In this document: in pieces, positions 1-5,518 of the stretch
Numbering within the stretch: position 1 is the stretch's first letter
How the letters are laid out: every line of letters starts with the position of its first letter
Program-made: the position numbers and the translations under genes
Origin: JBLHRE01 sp047625765
Lineage (GTDB): Bacteria; Bacteroidota; Bacteroidia; Flavobacteriales; JBLHRE01
Assembly: GCA_047625765.1 (NCBI GenBank)
Contig: JBLHRE010000117.1
Location: 1 to 5,787 of the forward strand
DNA length: 5,787 nucleotides
Direction: 5' to 3'
The notes under the pieces: generated by a model
What the model saw: only the letters and a program-made list of their open reading frames with translations
What the model was told of the DNA's origin: nothing
Databases searched by the model: none

Positions 1-1
1 A

Positions 2-610
2 TATCGATCGACCTACAATGTAAGCTCCTTTACTTCTGATTTGGAGTATACAGAAGATCCTAATGAATTTCCTACAGCAATTCGAGGAGACCGAAATGAT
101 TTTATTAGTAAAAACACTATTGGACAAGTAAGTATTTCGGAGCAGTTTAGCCCATTGATTAAGATAGATGCAACCTTAAATAATAGTTTGTTGATACGAG
201 CAGAATTTAAGAAGGATAGAAACATCTCTTTAAGCTTAAACAACGAACAGATTACCGAAGTAAAGGGCAATGAATTGGTATTTGGATTGGGTTATCGAAT
301 TAAGGACTTGAAAATTAAAATGAATATTGGAGGGAAACGCCAAAAGTTCAAAAGTGATTTAAACCTAAAGGCGGATCTTTCGATAAGAGATAATGTTACG
401 GTGATTAGAAGAATTTCCGATAACTCGCATATCCCTTCGGGAGGAGCAAAAGTGTTTACCTTAAAAACATCGGCAGATTACGTTCTAAATCAGCGATTTA
501 ATTTACGTTTCTTCTTCGATAGGGTTATAAATACACCAAGAGTATCCGCTGCCTTTCCAACAGCAAACACCAATTTCGGGATCAGTGTACGCTTTACTTT
601 GACCGAGTAA
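2..610 (+). CDS. sprA: Cell-surface protein SprA, C-terminal fragment (type IX secretion / gliding motility)
   Basis: The frame is open from the left edge to TAA at 608-610, so this is the last ~202 residues of a much longer protein; the TTG at 41 is an internal Leu codon, not a start. The text is recalled as matching the SprA C-terminus: a YRSTY start to the fragment, then VSISEQFSPLIKIDATL, a KKDRNISLSL strand, LSIRDNVTVIRRI, an LKTSADYVLNQ segment, FFFDRV, and the end NTNFGISVRFTLTE. SprA is known as the very large outer-membrane barrel (over 2,000 residues in flavobacteria) that forms the translocon of the type IX secretion system and is needed for gliding in gliding species. The alternating polar/hydrophobic strands fit the closing strands of that barrel. 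gcvH directly downstream is a neighbour I recall from many flavobacterial genomes. Whether the upstream part is intact cannot be seen. Confidence 0.9.
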   Translation, partial: YRSTYNVSSFTSDLEYTEDPNEFPTAIRGDRNDFISKNTIGQVSISEQFSPLIKIDATLNNSLLIRAEFKKDRNISLSLNNEQITEVKGNELVFGLGYRIKDLKIKMNIGGKRQKFKSDLNLKADLSIRDNVTVIRRISDNSHIPSGGAKVFTLKTSADYVLNQRFNLRFFFDRVINTPRVSAAFPTANTNFGISVRFTLTE

Positions 611-640
611 TTTGTGTTTTATTAGATGAGGGAAATAGTT

Positions 641-648
641 TAATTTTG
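641..648 (+). promoter_or_regulatory. Candidate Bacteroidota -7 box (TAATTTTG) for gcvH
   Basis: TAATTTTG is an exact match to the Bacteroidota -7 consensus TAnnTTTG and lies 17 bases before the gcvH ATG, which would give a leader of roughly 12 bases. No TTG sits at the expected -33 distance (the nearest, at 612-614, is 26 bases upstream), so only half of the promoter is supported. It suggests that gcvH can be transcribed separately from sprA. Confidence 0.45.
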
Positions 649-665
649 CCAAAAATTATTGAAGA

Positions 666-1043
666 ATGAATATTCCAGAAAACTTAAAGTATACAAAAGA
701 CCATGAGTGGGTTCGCGTAGAAGGCGATACTGCAACTATTGGAGTTACAGATTTTGCTCAATCTGAATTGGGAGATATTGTTTATGTAGAAATTGAAATT
801 ACAGGAGAGACACTAGATCAAGAAGAGGTCTTTGGTTCAGTTGAAGCTGTAAAGACTGTTTCTGATTTGTTTATGCCTGTTTCTGGTGAAGTTTTAGAGT
901 TTAACGAAGGATTAGAAGATGCTCCTGAAACGGTAAATTCTGACCCTTATGGTGAAGGATGGATGGTGAAATTGAAAATCACAGATGCTTCTCAATTAGA
1001 TAACTTATTAGATGCTGCCGCTTACGCTGTATTAATAGGGTAA
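666..1043 (+). CDS. gcvH: Glycine cleavage system H protein
   Basis: 125 residues, the normal size for GcvH. The protein carries the lipoyl arm that shuttles the aminomethyl group from the P protein (glycine decarboxylase) to the T protein and then to the L protein (dihydrolipoamide dehydrogenase) in cytoplasmic glycine breakdown. Family landmarks are clear: KYTKDHEWVRVEGD at residues 8-21, IGVTDFAQSELGDIVYVE at 25-42, and the lipoylation site GSVEAVKTVSDL at 57-68 with Lys63 as the lipoyl-lysine. Next come MPVSGEV and the C-terminal NSDPYGEGWMVKL block. The ATG at 666 gives the standard N-terminus (MNIPENLKYTKDHEW) and is preceded by an A/T-rich leader with GAAGA. It begins 55 bases after sprA. 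P, T and L genes are not in the window, which is usual for gcvH in this sprA-linked position. No missing key residue was seen. Confidence 0.97.
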   Translation: MNIPENLKYTKDHEWVRVEGDTATIGVTDFAQSELGDIVYVEIEITGETLDQEEVFGSVEAVKTVSDLFMPVSGEVLEFNEGLEDAPETVNSDPYGEGWMVKLKITDASQLDNLLDAAAYAVLIG

Positions 1044-1134
1044 AAGGTTTTGGCTAGATTCTTGTATCAAGCTATTTTAAAATCTTGTACACATGGCTCA
1101 ATTTTGTAAATTCGAGCGCACAAACAATTAAACA

Positions 1135-1833
1135 ATGGAGTTAAAGAAAAGTCCAAAAGCAAACTTAGAGGGTAAACGCATGTTGTTTATTCAATTAGGT
1201 TTGATCATATCTATTGGGATCTCATTGGTCGCTTTTGAGTGGAAAACATACGAGAAACAAGCGGGAAGCTTAGGTGATTTGGTAATTGAACTGGAAGAAG
1301 AGATTATTCCTATTACCGAAAGAGATAAGCCAAAGCCACCACCACCACCACCGCCACCACCCGAAGTAATTCAGATTGTTGAGGATGAAGTGGAACTGGA
1401 AGAGGAGTTAGAGGTTGAAGAAACCGAGACCGATGAGAATGAGGTTATAGAAATCGAAGAAGAGGAAGAGTCTGATGAGGTTGTAAACTTTATGATTGTT
1501 GAAGATAAGCCTGTTTTCCCCGGTTGTGAAGATGCAAGCAAAGCGGAAGCAATGCTTTGTTTCCAGAAAGGAATCATCAAACACATCCAAGATAACTTTC
1601 GTTATCCAGAGATTGCTCGTGAAATGGGTGTTCAAGGAAAAGTGTTTATTTCTTTTGTAATTAACAAAAGTGGAGACATCACCAATGTTACGGTTGCACG
1701 TTCTATTGACAAGCATTTAGATAAAGAAGCTCAGAGATTGGTCACAAGTATCCCTAAAATGATACCAGCCAAGCAAAGAGGAAAACCTACAAGTGTAAGT
1801 TATAGTGTGCCTATTAACTTTCAAATTAGGTAG
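1135..1833 (+). CDS. tonB: Energy transducer TonB
   Basis: 232 residues. TonB spans the inner membrane with ExbB/ExbD and transmits proton-motive force to TonB-dependent outer-membrane receptors (SusC-like and siderophore transporters). Domains visible: short basic cytoplasmic tail (1-16, MELKKSPKANLEGKR), one membrane anchor (about 17-35, ending in AFEW), a nine-proline run at residues 68-76, an extremely Glu/Asp-rich segment (about 83-115), and a C-terminal TonB_C domain (about 125-232). The C-domain has FPGCE at 128-132 with a second Cys at 142, RYPEIAREMGVQGKV at 156-170, FVINKSGDI, and the closing SVPINF strand. The Cys pair is typical of Bacteroidota TonBs. The ATG at 1135 gives the usual MELKK N-terminus. 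The gene is 91 bases after gcvH; an imperfect -7 box (CAATTTTG, 1099-1106) is a weak promoter candidate. A strong terminator follows. ExbB/ExbD genes are not in the window, so receptor partners cannot be named. Confidence 0.95.
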   Translation: MELKKSPKANLEGKRMLFIQLGLIISIGISLVAFEWKTYEKQAGSLGDLVIELEEEIIPITERDKPKPPPPPPPPPEVIQIVEDEVELEEELEVEETETDENEVIEIEEEEESDEVVNFMIVEDKPVFPGCEDASKAEAMLCFQKGIIKHIQDNFRYPEIAREMGVQGKVFISFVINKSGDITNVTVARSIDKHLDKEAQRLVTSIPKMIPAKQRGKPTSVSYSVPINFQIR

Positions 1834-1850
1834 CACATAAAGAAATATTT

Positions 1851-1890
1851 AAAGACCCGTTTTGGCTTAGCTGAGACGGGTCTTTTTTTT
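1851..1890 (+). terminator. Strong Rho-independent terminator after tonB
   Basis: A perfect 10-bp inverted repeat, AAAGACCCGT (1851-1860) and ACGGGTCTTT (1876-1885), encloses a further partly G-U paired inner stem. The 3' arm runs into eight consecutive T (1883-1890). It starts 17 bases after the tonB stop codon. The upstream AAA also makes a short A-run for the opposite strand, but no - strand gene approaches from the right, so the + strand is the meaningful direction. It separates the first tonB from the second copy downstream. Confidence 0.93.
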
Positions 1891-1934
1891 GGCAGGTTTT
1901 TTGGAATTGGAAGGATATGTTTAATCCAAAAACC

Positions 1935-2648
1935 ATGGAAACTAAAAAATCTAAAACTGCCAAATTAGAGTCGAAAAGACTTTTGTTTTTTCAGATGGGA
2001 ATTATTGCAAGCTTAAGTTTGTCCTTGATTGCCTTTGAATGGAGAACAAATGAAATTACACTATTGGACGAAGGAGATGCTTGGATGGAAATACCATTGT
2101 AAGAGCCCATGGATATCACCTATCGAAAGGCAAAGCTACTGCCGCCACCTATTGCCAAAAAAGTAAAGAATGTTGATGTTATTCTAATCGTTAAAAATGA
2201 AACCCCTTTAGCAGAACCTATCTTCACTCCCAAGGAAGAACCTAAGATTACAGAGCTAATTCCAGTGGGAGAGCCTGAAGAAAAAGAAGATGTGGTTCCT
2301 TTTGTTTTGGTAGAAACTAAACCCATTTTCCCTGGCTGTGAAGGTTTAAGTGCAGATCAAGCTTACACTTGTTTTTACAAAGGTATACTGATGCATATAG
2401 GAGATGAGATAGAATATCCTGCTAAGGCAAGGGAAATAGGAGTTGATGGCAAGGTGTATGTGTCCTTTGTAATTAACAAAGAAGGCTTTGTAGAGGACGT
2501 AACTATTGCGAGAAGTGTTGATAGGTATTTAGACGCGGAAGCTCTTAGGGTTGTTAAAACGCTACCTCAAATGATTCCTGCAAAGCAAAGGGATAAACCT
2601 GTTGCAATCATGTATTCCTTGCCTATTGCGTTTAATATAAGTAGATAG
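1935..2648 (+). pseudogene. Second tandem TonB copy interrupted by an in-frame TAA
   Basis: A second TonB-family gene of 237 codons carries a TAA at 2100-2102 (codon 56) with no change of frame on either side. The first part (ATG 1935) reads METKKSKTAKLESKR, a membrane segment at about 17-34 and AFEW. It aligns without gaps to the upstream tonB, where codon 56 is GAG (Glu). After the stop the same frame continues through a short proline patch (LLPPP) and a full TonB_C domain with FPGCE...CF, EYPAKAREIGVDGKV, FVINKEG, MIPAKQR and SLPIAF, ending at TAA 2646-2648. The start at 1935 is preferred over the in-frame ATG at 1917 because it matches the paralog's N-terminus. The downstream half could restart at ATG 2109 (MDITYRK) but would lack the membrane anchor. 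The rest is undamaged, so a recent nonsense mutation, a sequencing error or readthrough all remain possible. A single base change (GAA or CAA to TAA) would suffice. Confidence 0.85.
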
Positions 2649-2663
2649 AACTTATATTGTATA

Positions 2664-2690
2664 GGATTCTTTGAAAGGATTCTTATTTTT
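2664..2690 (+). terminator. Weak candidate terminator after the second tonB copy
   Basis: An 8-bp stem with two G-U pairs can form between GGATTCTT (2664-2671) and AAGGATTC (2675-2682) around a TGA loop. It is followed by TTATTTTT. It starts 16 bases after the stop codon, where a terminator is expected, but the stem is AT-rich and the U-run is broken by an A. The same bases overlap the candidate promoter of the next gene. Confidence 0.35.
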
Positions 2691-2691
2691 G
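2684..2691 (+). promoter_or_regulatory. Candidate Bacteroidota -7 box (TATTTTTG) for the metalloprotease gene
   Basis: This is an exact match to TAnnTTTG, 18 bases before ATG 2710. A TTG at 2657-2659 lies 24 bases upstream, slightly beyond the usual -33 spacing. A transcript starting a few bases after 2691 would exclude the alternative upstream starts (TTG 2671, ATG 2692) and so supports ATG 2710 as the start of the lipoprotein. Confidence 0.4.
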
Positions 2692-2709
2692 ATGGAAATA
2701 AATGAGTGT

Positions 2710-3453
2710 ATGAAAAGGATAGCATTGTTATTATTGGCCATTGGTTTGGTGTTTGTTGCTTGTGATAAAGATGGGACGATTGTTTCCAGAAATTATGCAA
2801 AGCAAAATACGGGAGAGTCTGCAAATGATTTGTTGTCGGATGCTAAATTCGATCAGCTTATTGTAGAGATCCAATTTATGGTTGGGCAAAGACCTACTAC
2901 AGAGGGGATGGACGATTTTAAAGATTTTTTAAATGCACGATTGCGTAAATCGTCAGGAATTTCATTTGTTTATAATTCTATTCCAGCACAAGGTAAATCG
3001 GTTTATACCATTGATGAGATTAGAGCTATTGAGAATGAGGAAAGAACACAATACAACGATGGTTCTACCATCGCTGCTTACTTTTTGTTTGTAGATGGTG
3101 ATTTTAGTAGAGGTGGTGGGAGTACTTTAGGTGTAGCATATAGAAACACCAGTATGTGTATTTTCGAAAAGAATATCACAGACAATACAGGAGGAGTATT
3201 GCAACCTCCAACCAATGTTTTGGAAACAACTGTTTTAAGTCATGAATTTGCGCACATTATGGGCTTGGTGGATCTAGGTTCGCAAATGCAGGCAAATCAT
3301 TTAGATGCAGCAAATGGCAAACACTGTGACGTAGAAAGTTGCTTGATGTATTATTCGGTCGAAACGACTGATGTTATTGAAAATTTATCTGGAGGTGTGC
3401 CAGTATTAGATGCGCAATGTCTTGCCGATTTACAAGCAAACGGAGGGAAGTAA
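2710..3453 (+). CDS. Lipoprotein with metzincin-type zinc metalloprotease signature
   Basis: 247 residues from ATG 2710. This start gives a classic lipoprotein signal: MKR, a hydrophobic run (4-16) and a lipobox ending FVAC with Cys18, followed by DKDG. Starts further upstream (TTG 2671, ATG 2692) would put an unneeded polar stretch before it. The catalytic signature HEFAHIMGLVD (178-188) fits HExxHxxGxxD: His178 and His182 with Asp188 as probable zinc ligands, Glu179 as the general base. A probable Met-turn is CLMYYS (211-216, Met213). Just before it, HC-x4-C-x-M (205-213) resembles part of the archaemetzincin zinc-finger motif, but the later CxxC is missing (only Cys237). The protein is therefore probably a membrane-anchored protease of the periplasm or surface, of the kind annotated in Bacteroidota as membrane metalloprotease. 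Substrate is unknown. It stands in its own unit between two terminators and converges on waaA with one base between the stop codons. Confidence 0.85.
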   Translation: MKRIALLLLAIGLVFVACDKDGTIVSRNYAKQNTGESANDLLSDAKFDQLIVEIQFMVGQRPTTEGMDDFKDFLNARLRKSSGISFVYNSIPAQGKSVYTIDEIRAIENEERTQYNDGSTIAAYFLFVDGDFSRGGGSTLGVAYRNTSMCIFEKNITDNTGGVLQPPTNVLETTVLSHEFAHIMGLVDLGSQMQANHLDAANGKHCDVESCLMYYSVETTDVIENLSGGVPVLDAQCLADLQANGGK

Positions 3454-3454
3454 A

Positions 3455-4669
3455 TTAATTCTCACCCAATATCATATCAGCAGCTCCAAGATTACTAGCA
3501 ACGTAATCTAGAGCTGCTTTTTTTTGCGCAGTATTATCTAAAAGCAAGGGCTCTACATTTTCTTTTAATTCTTTAGCGGTCGAAATGCTAAAGGCAGCAC
3601 CCACTTTAATCAAATCTATAGCCTCGTTGAATTTGGCGTAATTAGGGCCAAATACTAAAGGGCAACCAAATGCAGCAGCTTCTAGTGTGTTGTGAATACC
3701 AACACCAAAACCACCGCCAATATAAGCCACATCGGCATATCTATAGATTTTAGAAAGCAGACCTATCGTATCAATAATAAGTACAGAGCTGTTACGTAGA
3801 GATTCATCCGTTTTTTCTGTCCATCGTATTGCAGACGGAAATAAAGATACGATCTGCTTTATGTGGCTTTCGTGAATTTCGTGAGGGGCAATAATCAATT
3901 TAGCATCAGTCGTATTTGAGTTAAACCATGCAGCAATTAATTGCTCGTCTTTAAGCCACGAACTTCCAATAACAATGGTCTTGTAGCCTGCAATAAAAGT
4001 TTCAACATCAGCAAAGGATTCTTTGCTTTTAGTGATGTCCCAAACCCTATCAAATCGAGTATCTCCAGCTATTTTGGATTGAATATTAATACGCTGAAGA
4101 AGGTTTTGGGATTTTTTATTTTGAACAAATATTTCGGAAAAATGGCCTAAAGATTTCCTAAACCAAGCACCCCAAGGTTTAAAGTAAATCTGGTTTGCTC
4201 TAAAGTTTGAGGAGAATAAAATGCAGGGTATCTGCTGGGAATGGATCACCTTTAAAATGTTGGGCCAGATTTCATACTTCGTAAAAAAAACCTTTGCGGG
4301 CTGTAAAACAGAGATGAGTGCTTTTGCATTTTTTTTGGTGTCCAAAGGAAGGTAAAAAACAAGATCGGCTAAGGCGTAATTTTTCTGCACTTCGTATCCC
4401 GAAGGAGAGAAAAAACTTAAGGCTATTGCAGCGTTTGGGAATTGGGCTTTGTGTTTCTCGATAAGCGGTCTAGCTTGCTCAAACTCGCCCAATGATGCAC
4501 AATGAAACCATACAATAGGTTTTTTAATTTGGGCTACATTTTCCTCAAGTCTTGCTTTCCAGTTTTGTCTGCCACCAATCCAAAGTGCTGCTTTCTTATG
4601 GCACAAAGCAGCAATTCGCACGAATACATCATAAAGGTGAAGTCCAATGGAATAAACAAGTCCAATCAT
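3455..4669 (-). CDS. waaA: 3-deoxy-D-manno-octulosonic acid (Kdo) transferase
   Basis: 404 residues, near the usual 410-430 of WaaA/KdtA (glycosyltransferase family 30). The enzyme transfers Kdo from CMP-Kdo to the lipid A precursor at the cytoplasmic face of the inner membrane, an early step of lipopolysaccharide assembly. Evidence in order: a hydrophobic N-terminal anchor (1-20), FHCASLGEFEQARPLIE (55-71) with the catalytic base Glu62, LPLD (107-110), KYEIWPNILK (131-140), FSSNFR (152-157), GDTRFDRV (202-209), GSSW (235-238), APHE (261-264), and the CMP-sugar-binding end GGGFGVGIHNTLEAAAFG (318-335) followed by FGPNYAKFNEA (340-350). ATG 4667-4669 comes 5 bases after the stop of the upstream barrel gene, so the two are probably cotranscribed and translationally coupled. 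How many Kdo units it adds cannot be told from sequence. Its own terminator was not found; the stop abuts the convergent gene. Confidence 0.96.
   Translation of the reverse strand: MIGLVYSIGLHLYDVFVRIAALCHKKAALWIGGRQNWKARLEENVAQIKKPIVWFHCASLGEFEQARPLIEKHKAQFPNAAIALSFFSPSGYEVQKNYALADLVFYLPLDTKKNAKALISVLQPAKVFFTKYEIWPNILKVIHSQQIPCILFSSNFRANQIYFKPWGAWFRKSLGHFSEIFVQNKKSQNLLQRINIQSKIAGDTRFDRVWDITKSKESFADVETFIAGYKTIVIGSSWLKDEQLIAAWFNSNTTDAKLIIAPHEIHESHIKQIVSLFPSAIRWTEKTDESLRNSSVLIIDTIGLLSKIYRYADVAYIGGGFGVGIHNTLEAAAFGCPLVFGPNYAKFNEAIDLIKVGAAFSISTAKELKENVEPLLLDNTAQKKAALDYVASNLGAADMILGEN
3479..3525 (+). terminator. Strong + strand terminator embedded in the 3' end of waaA
   Basis: An outer stem AGCAGCTC (3479-3486) / GAGCTGCT (3511-3518) and an inner stem GATTAC (3490-3495) / GTAATC (3503-3508) are separated by a small internal loop (CAA against TA) and capped by a 7-base loop. 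Eight T (3518-3525) follow. The T-run is on the + strand only, so it terminates the metalloprotease transcript, 26 bases past its stop. The same bases, read on the - strand, encode waaA residues of about 382-397 (KKAALDYVASNLGAAD). Confidence 0.85.
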
Positions 4670-4674
4670 ACTTT

Positions 4675-5430
4675 CTAGTCGAAAAAGTAAGTCTGAGATT
4701 TCTTTCCGTACAGCGGAAGTATCCAGCCAGCTCTAAAGCCATACATTAAATCCAATCTCTTGGTGTTGTCTGGGCCTTGGGAATACATGTTGTAGGATCT
4801 GCGGTTTTGAGTAAAGCCTTCAACAATTTCAAAACCAAAATAGAAATTGGTTCTTTTGCTTTCGCTAAGGTGCAAGTAACCCACAAACTGACTCAAGGAA
4901 AGACCATCGGTGTAGCGGTCGTATAATTTCTTCCCTTCTTTATCTAGGCTAGGAACATTGTTGTTAATTACCTCAATTCTTACTTTGTGGTTAATAAAAC
5001 CAATTCCTCCAAGTAGCAATAACCCAGAGTTTACATTTGGGCCTATAATAGGAAATAGCTTCCCAAATTTAAGGCTTACACGCAAGCCTCGTTCCCATAA
5101 GCGAATATTTGCAAGGGTACCATCGCCTGTAATAAAGTCGTCTTTAGATTCGGCTACAGGTTTAAATAAGTTTGGGTGGTCGTAAACGCTATCGCCAAAC
5201 ATGGCATTCACATCTAAGCCAATAATAAAGTTCGACTTTAATTTATGCATATAACTAATGCCAATCATTGCATTAGCGCCAAAGCTTTCTTTTAAGTCTC
5301 CTCCTGCCAAGGCAGCACCAGCATTCGTCCAAATCATTGGCAACGAGCTTGGGGTTTCTTTAGCATTCGATTGTGCGAATCCAGAAATACCAAAAATCAA
5401 GCAAAAGAATAGGGCTGTAAGGTGTTTCAT
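4675..5430 (-). CDS. Probable outer-membrane beta-barrel protein (unrecognised family)
   Basis: 251 residues. Residues 1-19 form a signal peptide (MKHLTALFFCLIFGISGFA, cleavage likely before Gln20). The mature part shows alternating amphipathic stretches expected of barrel strands: about 33-43, 53-64 (MIGISYMHKL), 67-79 (NFIIGLDVNAMFG), 115-128, 136-154 (GLLLLGGIGFINHKVRIEV), 177-189, 195-207 (NFYFGFEIVEGFT) and 226-241 (LDLMYGFRAGWILPLY). Charged loops lie between them, for example 80-108 and 155-176. I do not recognise a named family or specific function. The final residue is Asp after YFF rather than Phe, so a classic C-terminal signal is imperfect. waaA follows after 5 bases, so a link to envelope or lipopolysaccharide biology is plausible by context only. 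The upstream region carries an imperfect -7 box (TATATTCG on the - strand, 5456-5449). Confidence 0.75.
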   Translation of the reverse strand: MKHLTALFFCLIFGISGFAQSNAKETPSSLPMIWTNAGAALAGGDLKESFGANAMIGISYMHKLKSNFIIGLDVNAMFGDSVYDHPNLFKPVAESKDDFITGDGTLANIRLWERGLRVSLKFGKLFPIIGPNVNSGLLLLGGIGFINHKVRIEVINNNVPSLDKEGKKLYDRYTDGLSLSQFVGYLHLSESKRTNFYFGFEIVEGFTQNRRSYNMYSQGPDNTKRLDLMYGFRAGWILPLYGKKSQTYFFD

Positions 5431-5491
5431 TTTTTGTAAAAATTTATGCGAATATAGGCTTTCCGTAAAGAATGCCAGATTGAAATAAGTG

Positions 5492-5499
5492 TATATTTG
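5492..5499 (+). promoter_or_regulatory. Candidate Bacteroidota -7 box (TATATTTG) for the DegT-family gene
   Basis: This is an exact match to TAnnTTTG, 19 bases before ATG 5519, which would give a leader of about 14 bases. No TTG is at the expected -33 distance. It lies in the 88-base divergent intergenic region shared with the barrel gene on the opposite strand, whose own candidate -7 box is at 5449-5456, so the two promoters point away from each other with about 35 bases between them. Confidence 0.45.
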
Positions 5500-5518
5500 T
5501 TGGCCTTAACACTATTGT

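Noticed and set aside
41..43. TTG as a start codon for a short 189-residue protein at the left edge
   Set aside because: The frame is already open from base 2 and the upstream residues (YRSTYNVSSF) continue the SprA C-terminal text, so this is an internal Leu.
1055..1078. Small hairpin CTTG-TAT-CAAG followed by TTTT after gcvH as a terminator
   Set aside because: Only four clean pairs with a 3-base loop, a bulge before the next three pairs, and a four-T tail. Too weak to call; gcvH and tonB may be partly cotranscribed.
1371..1716. Open frames on the - strand opposite tonB, one very rich in Ser and Thr
   Set aside because: The Ser-rich text is the reverse complement of the Glu/Asp codon run (GAA/GAG read as TTC/CTC and shifted to TCT/TCA). 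No start signal, family motif or plausible domain is seen, and tonB itself is certain.
1917..1919. ATG 1917 as the start of the second tonB
   Set aside because: It adds MFNPKT before the sequence that aligns residue for residue with the first TonB. ATG 1935 matches the paralog, and the bases around 1916-1923 resemble a -7 promoter box (TATGTTTA) instead.
2663..2684. Direct repeat AGGATTCTT twice (2663-2671 and 2676-2684) as a regulator site
   Set aside because: It lies in AT-rich sequence and is largely explained by the weak hairpin described after the second tonB; no third copy or known regulator pattern.
4958..5488. Open frames on the + strand opposite the barrel gene
   Set aside because: They are short, have no recognisable motif and lie wholly or mostly opposite a gene with a convincing signal peptide and barrel strands.
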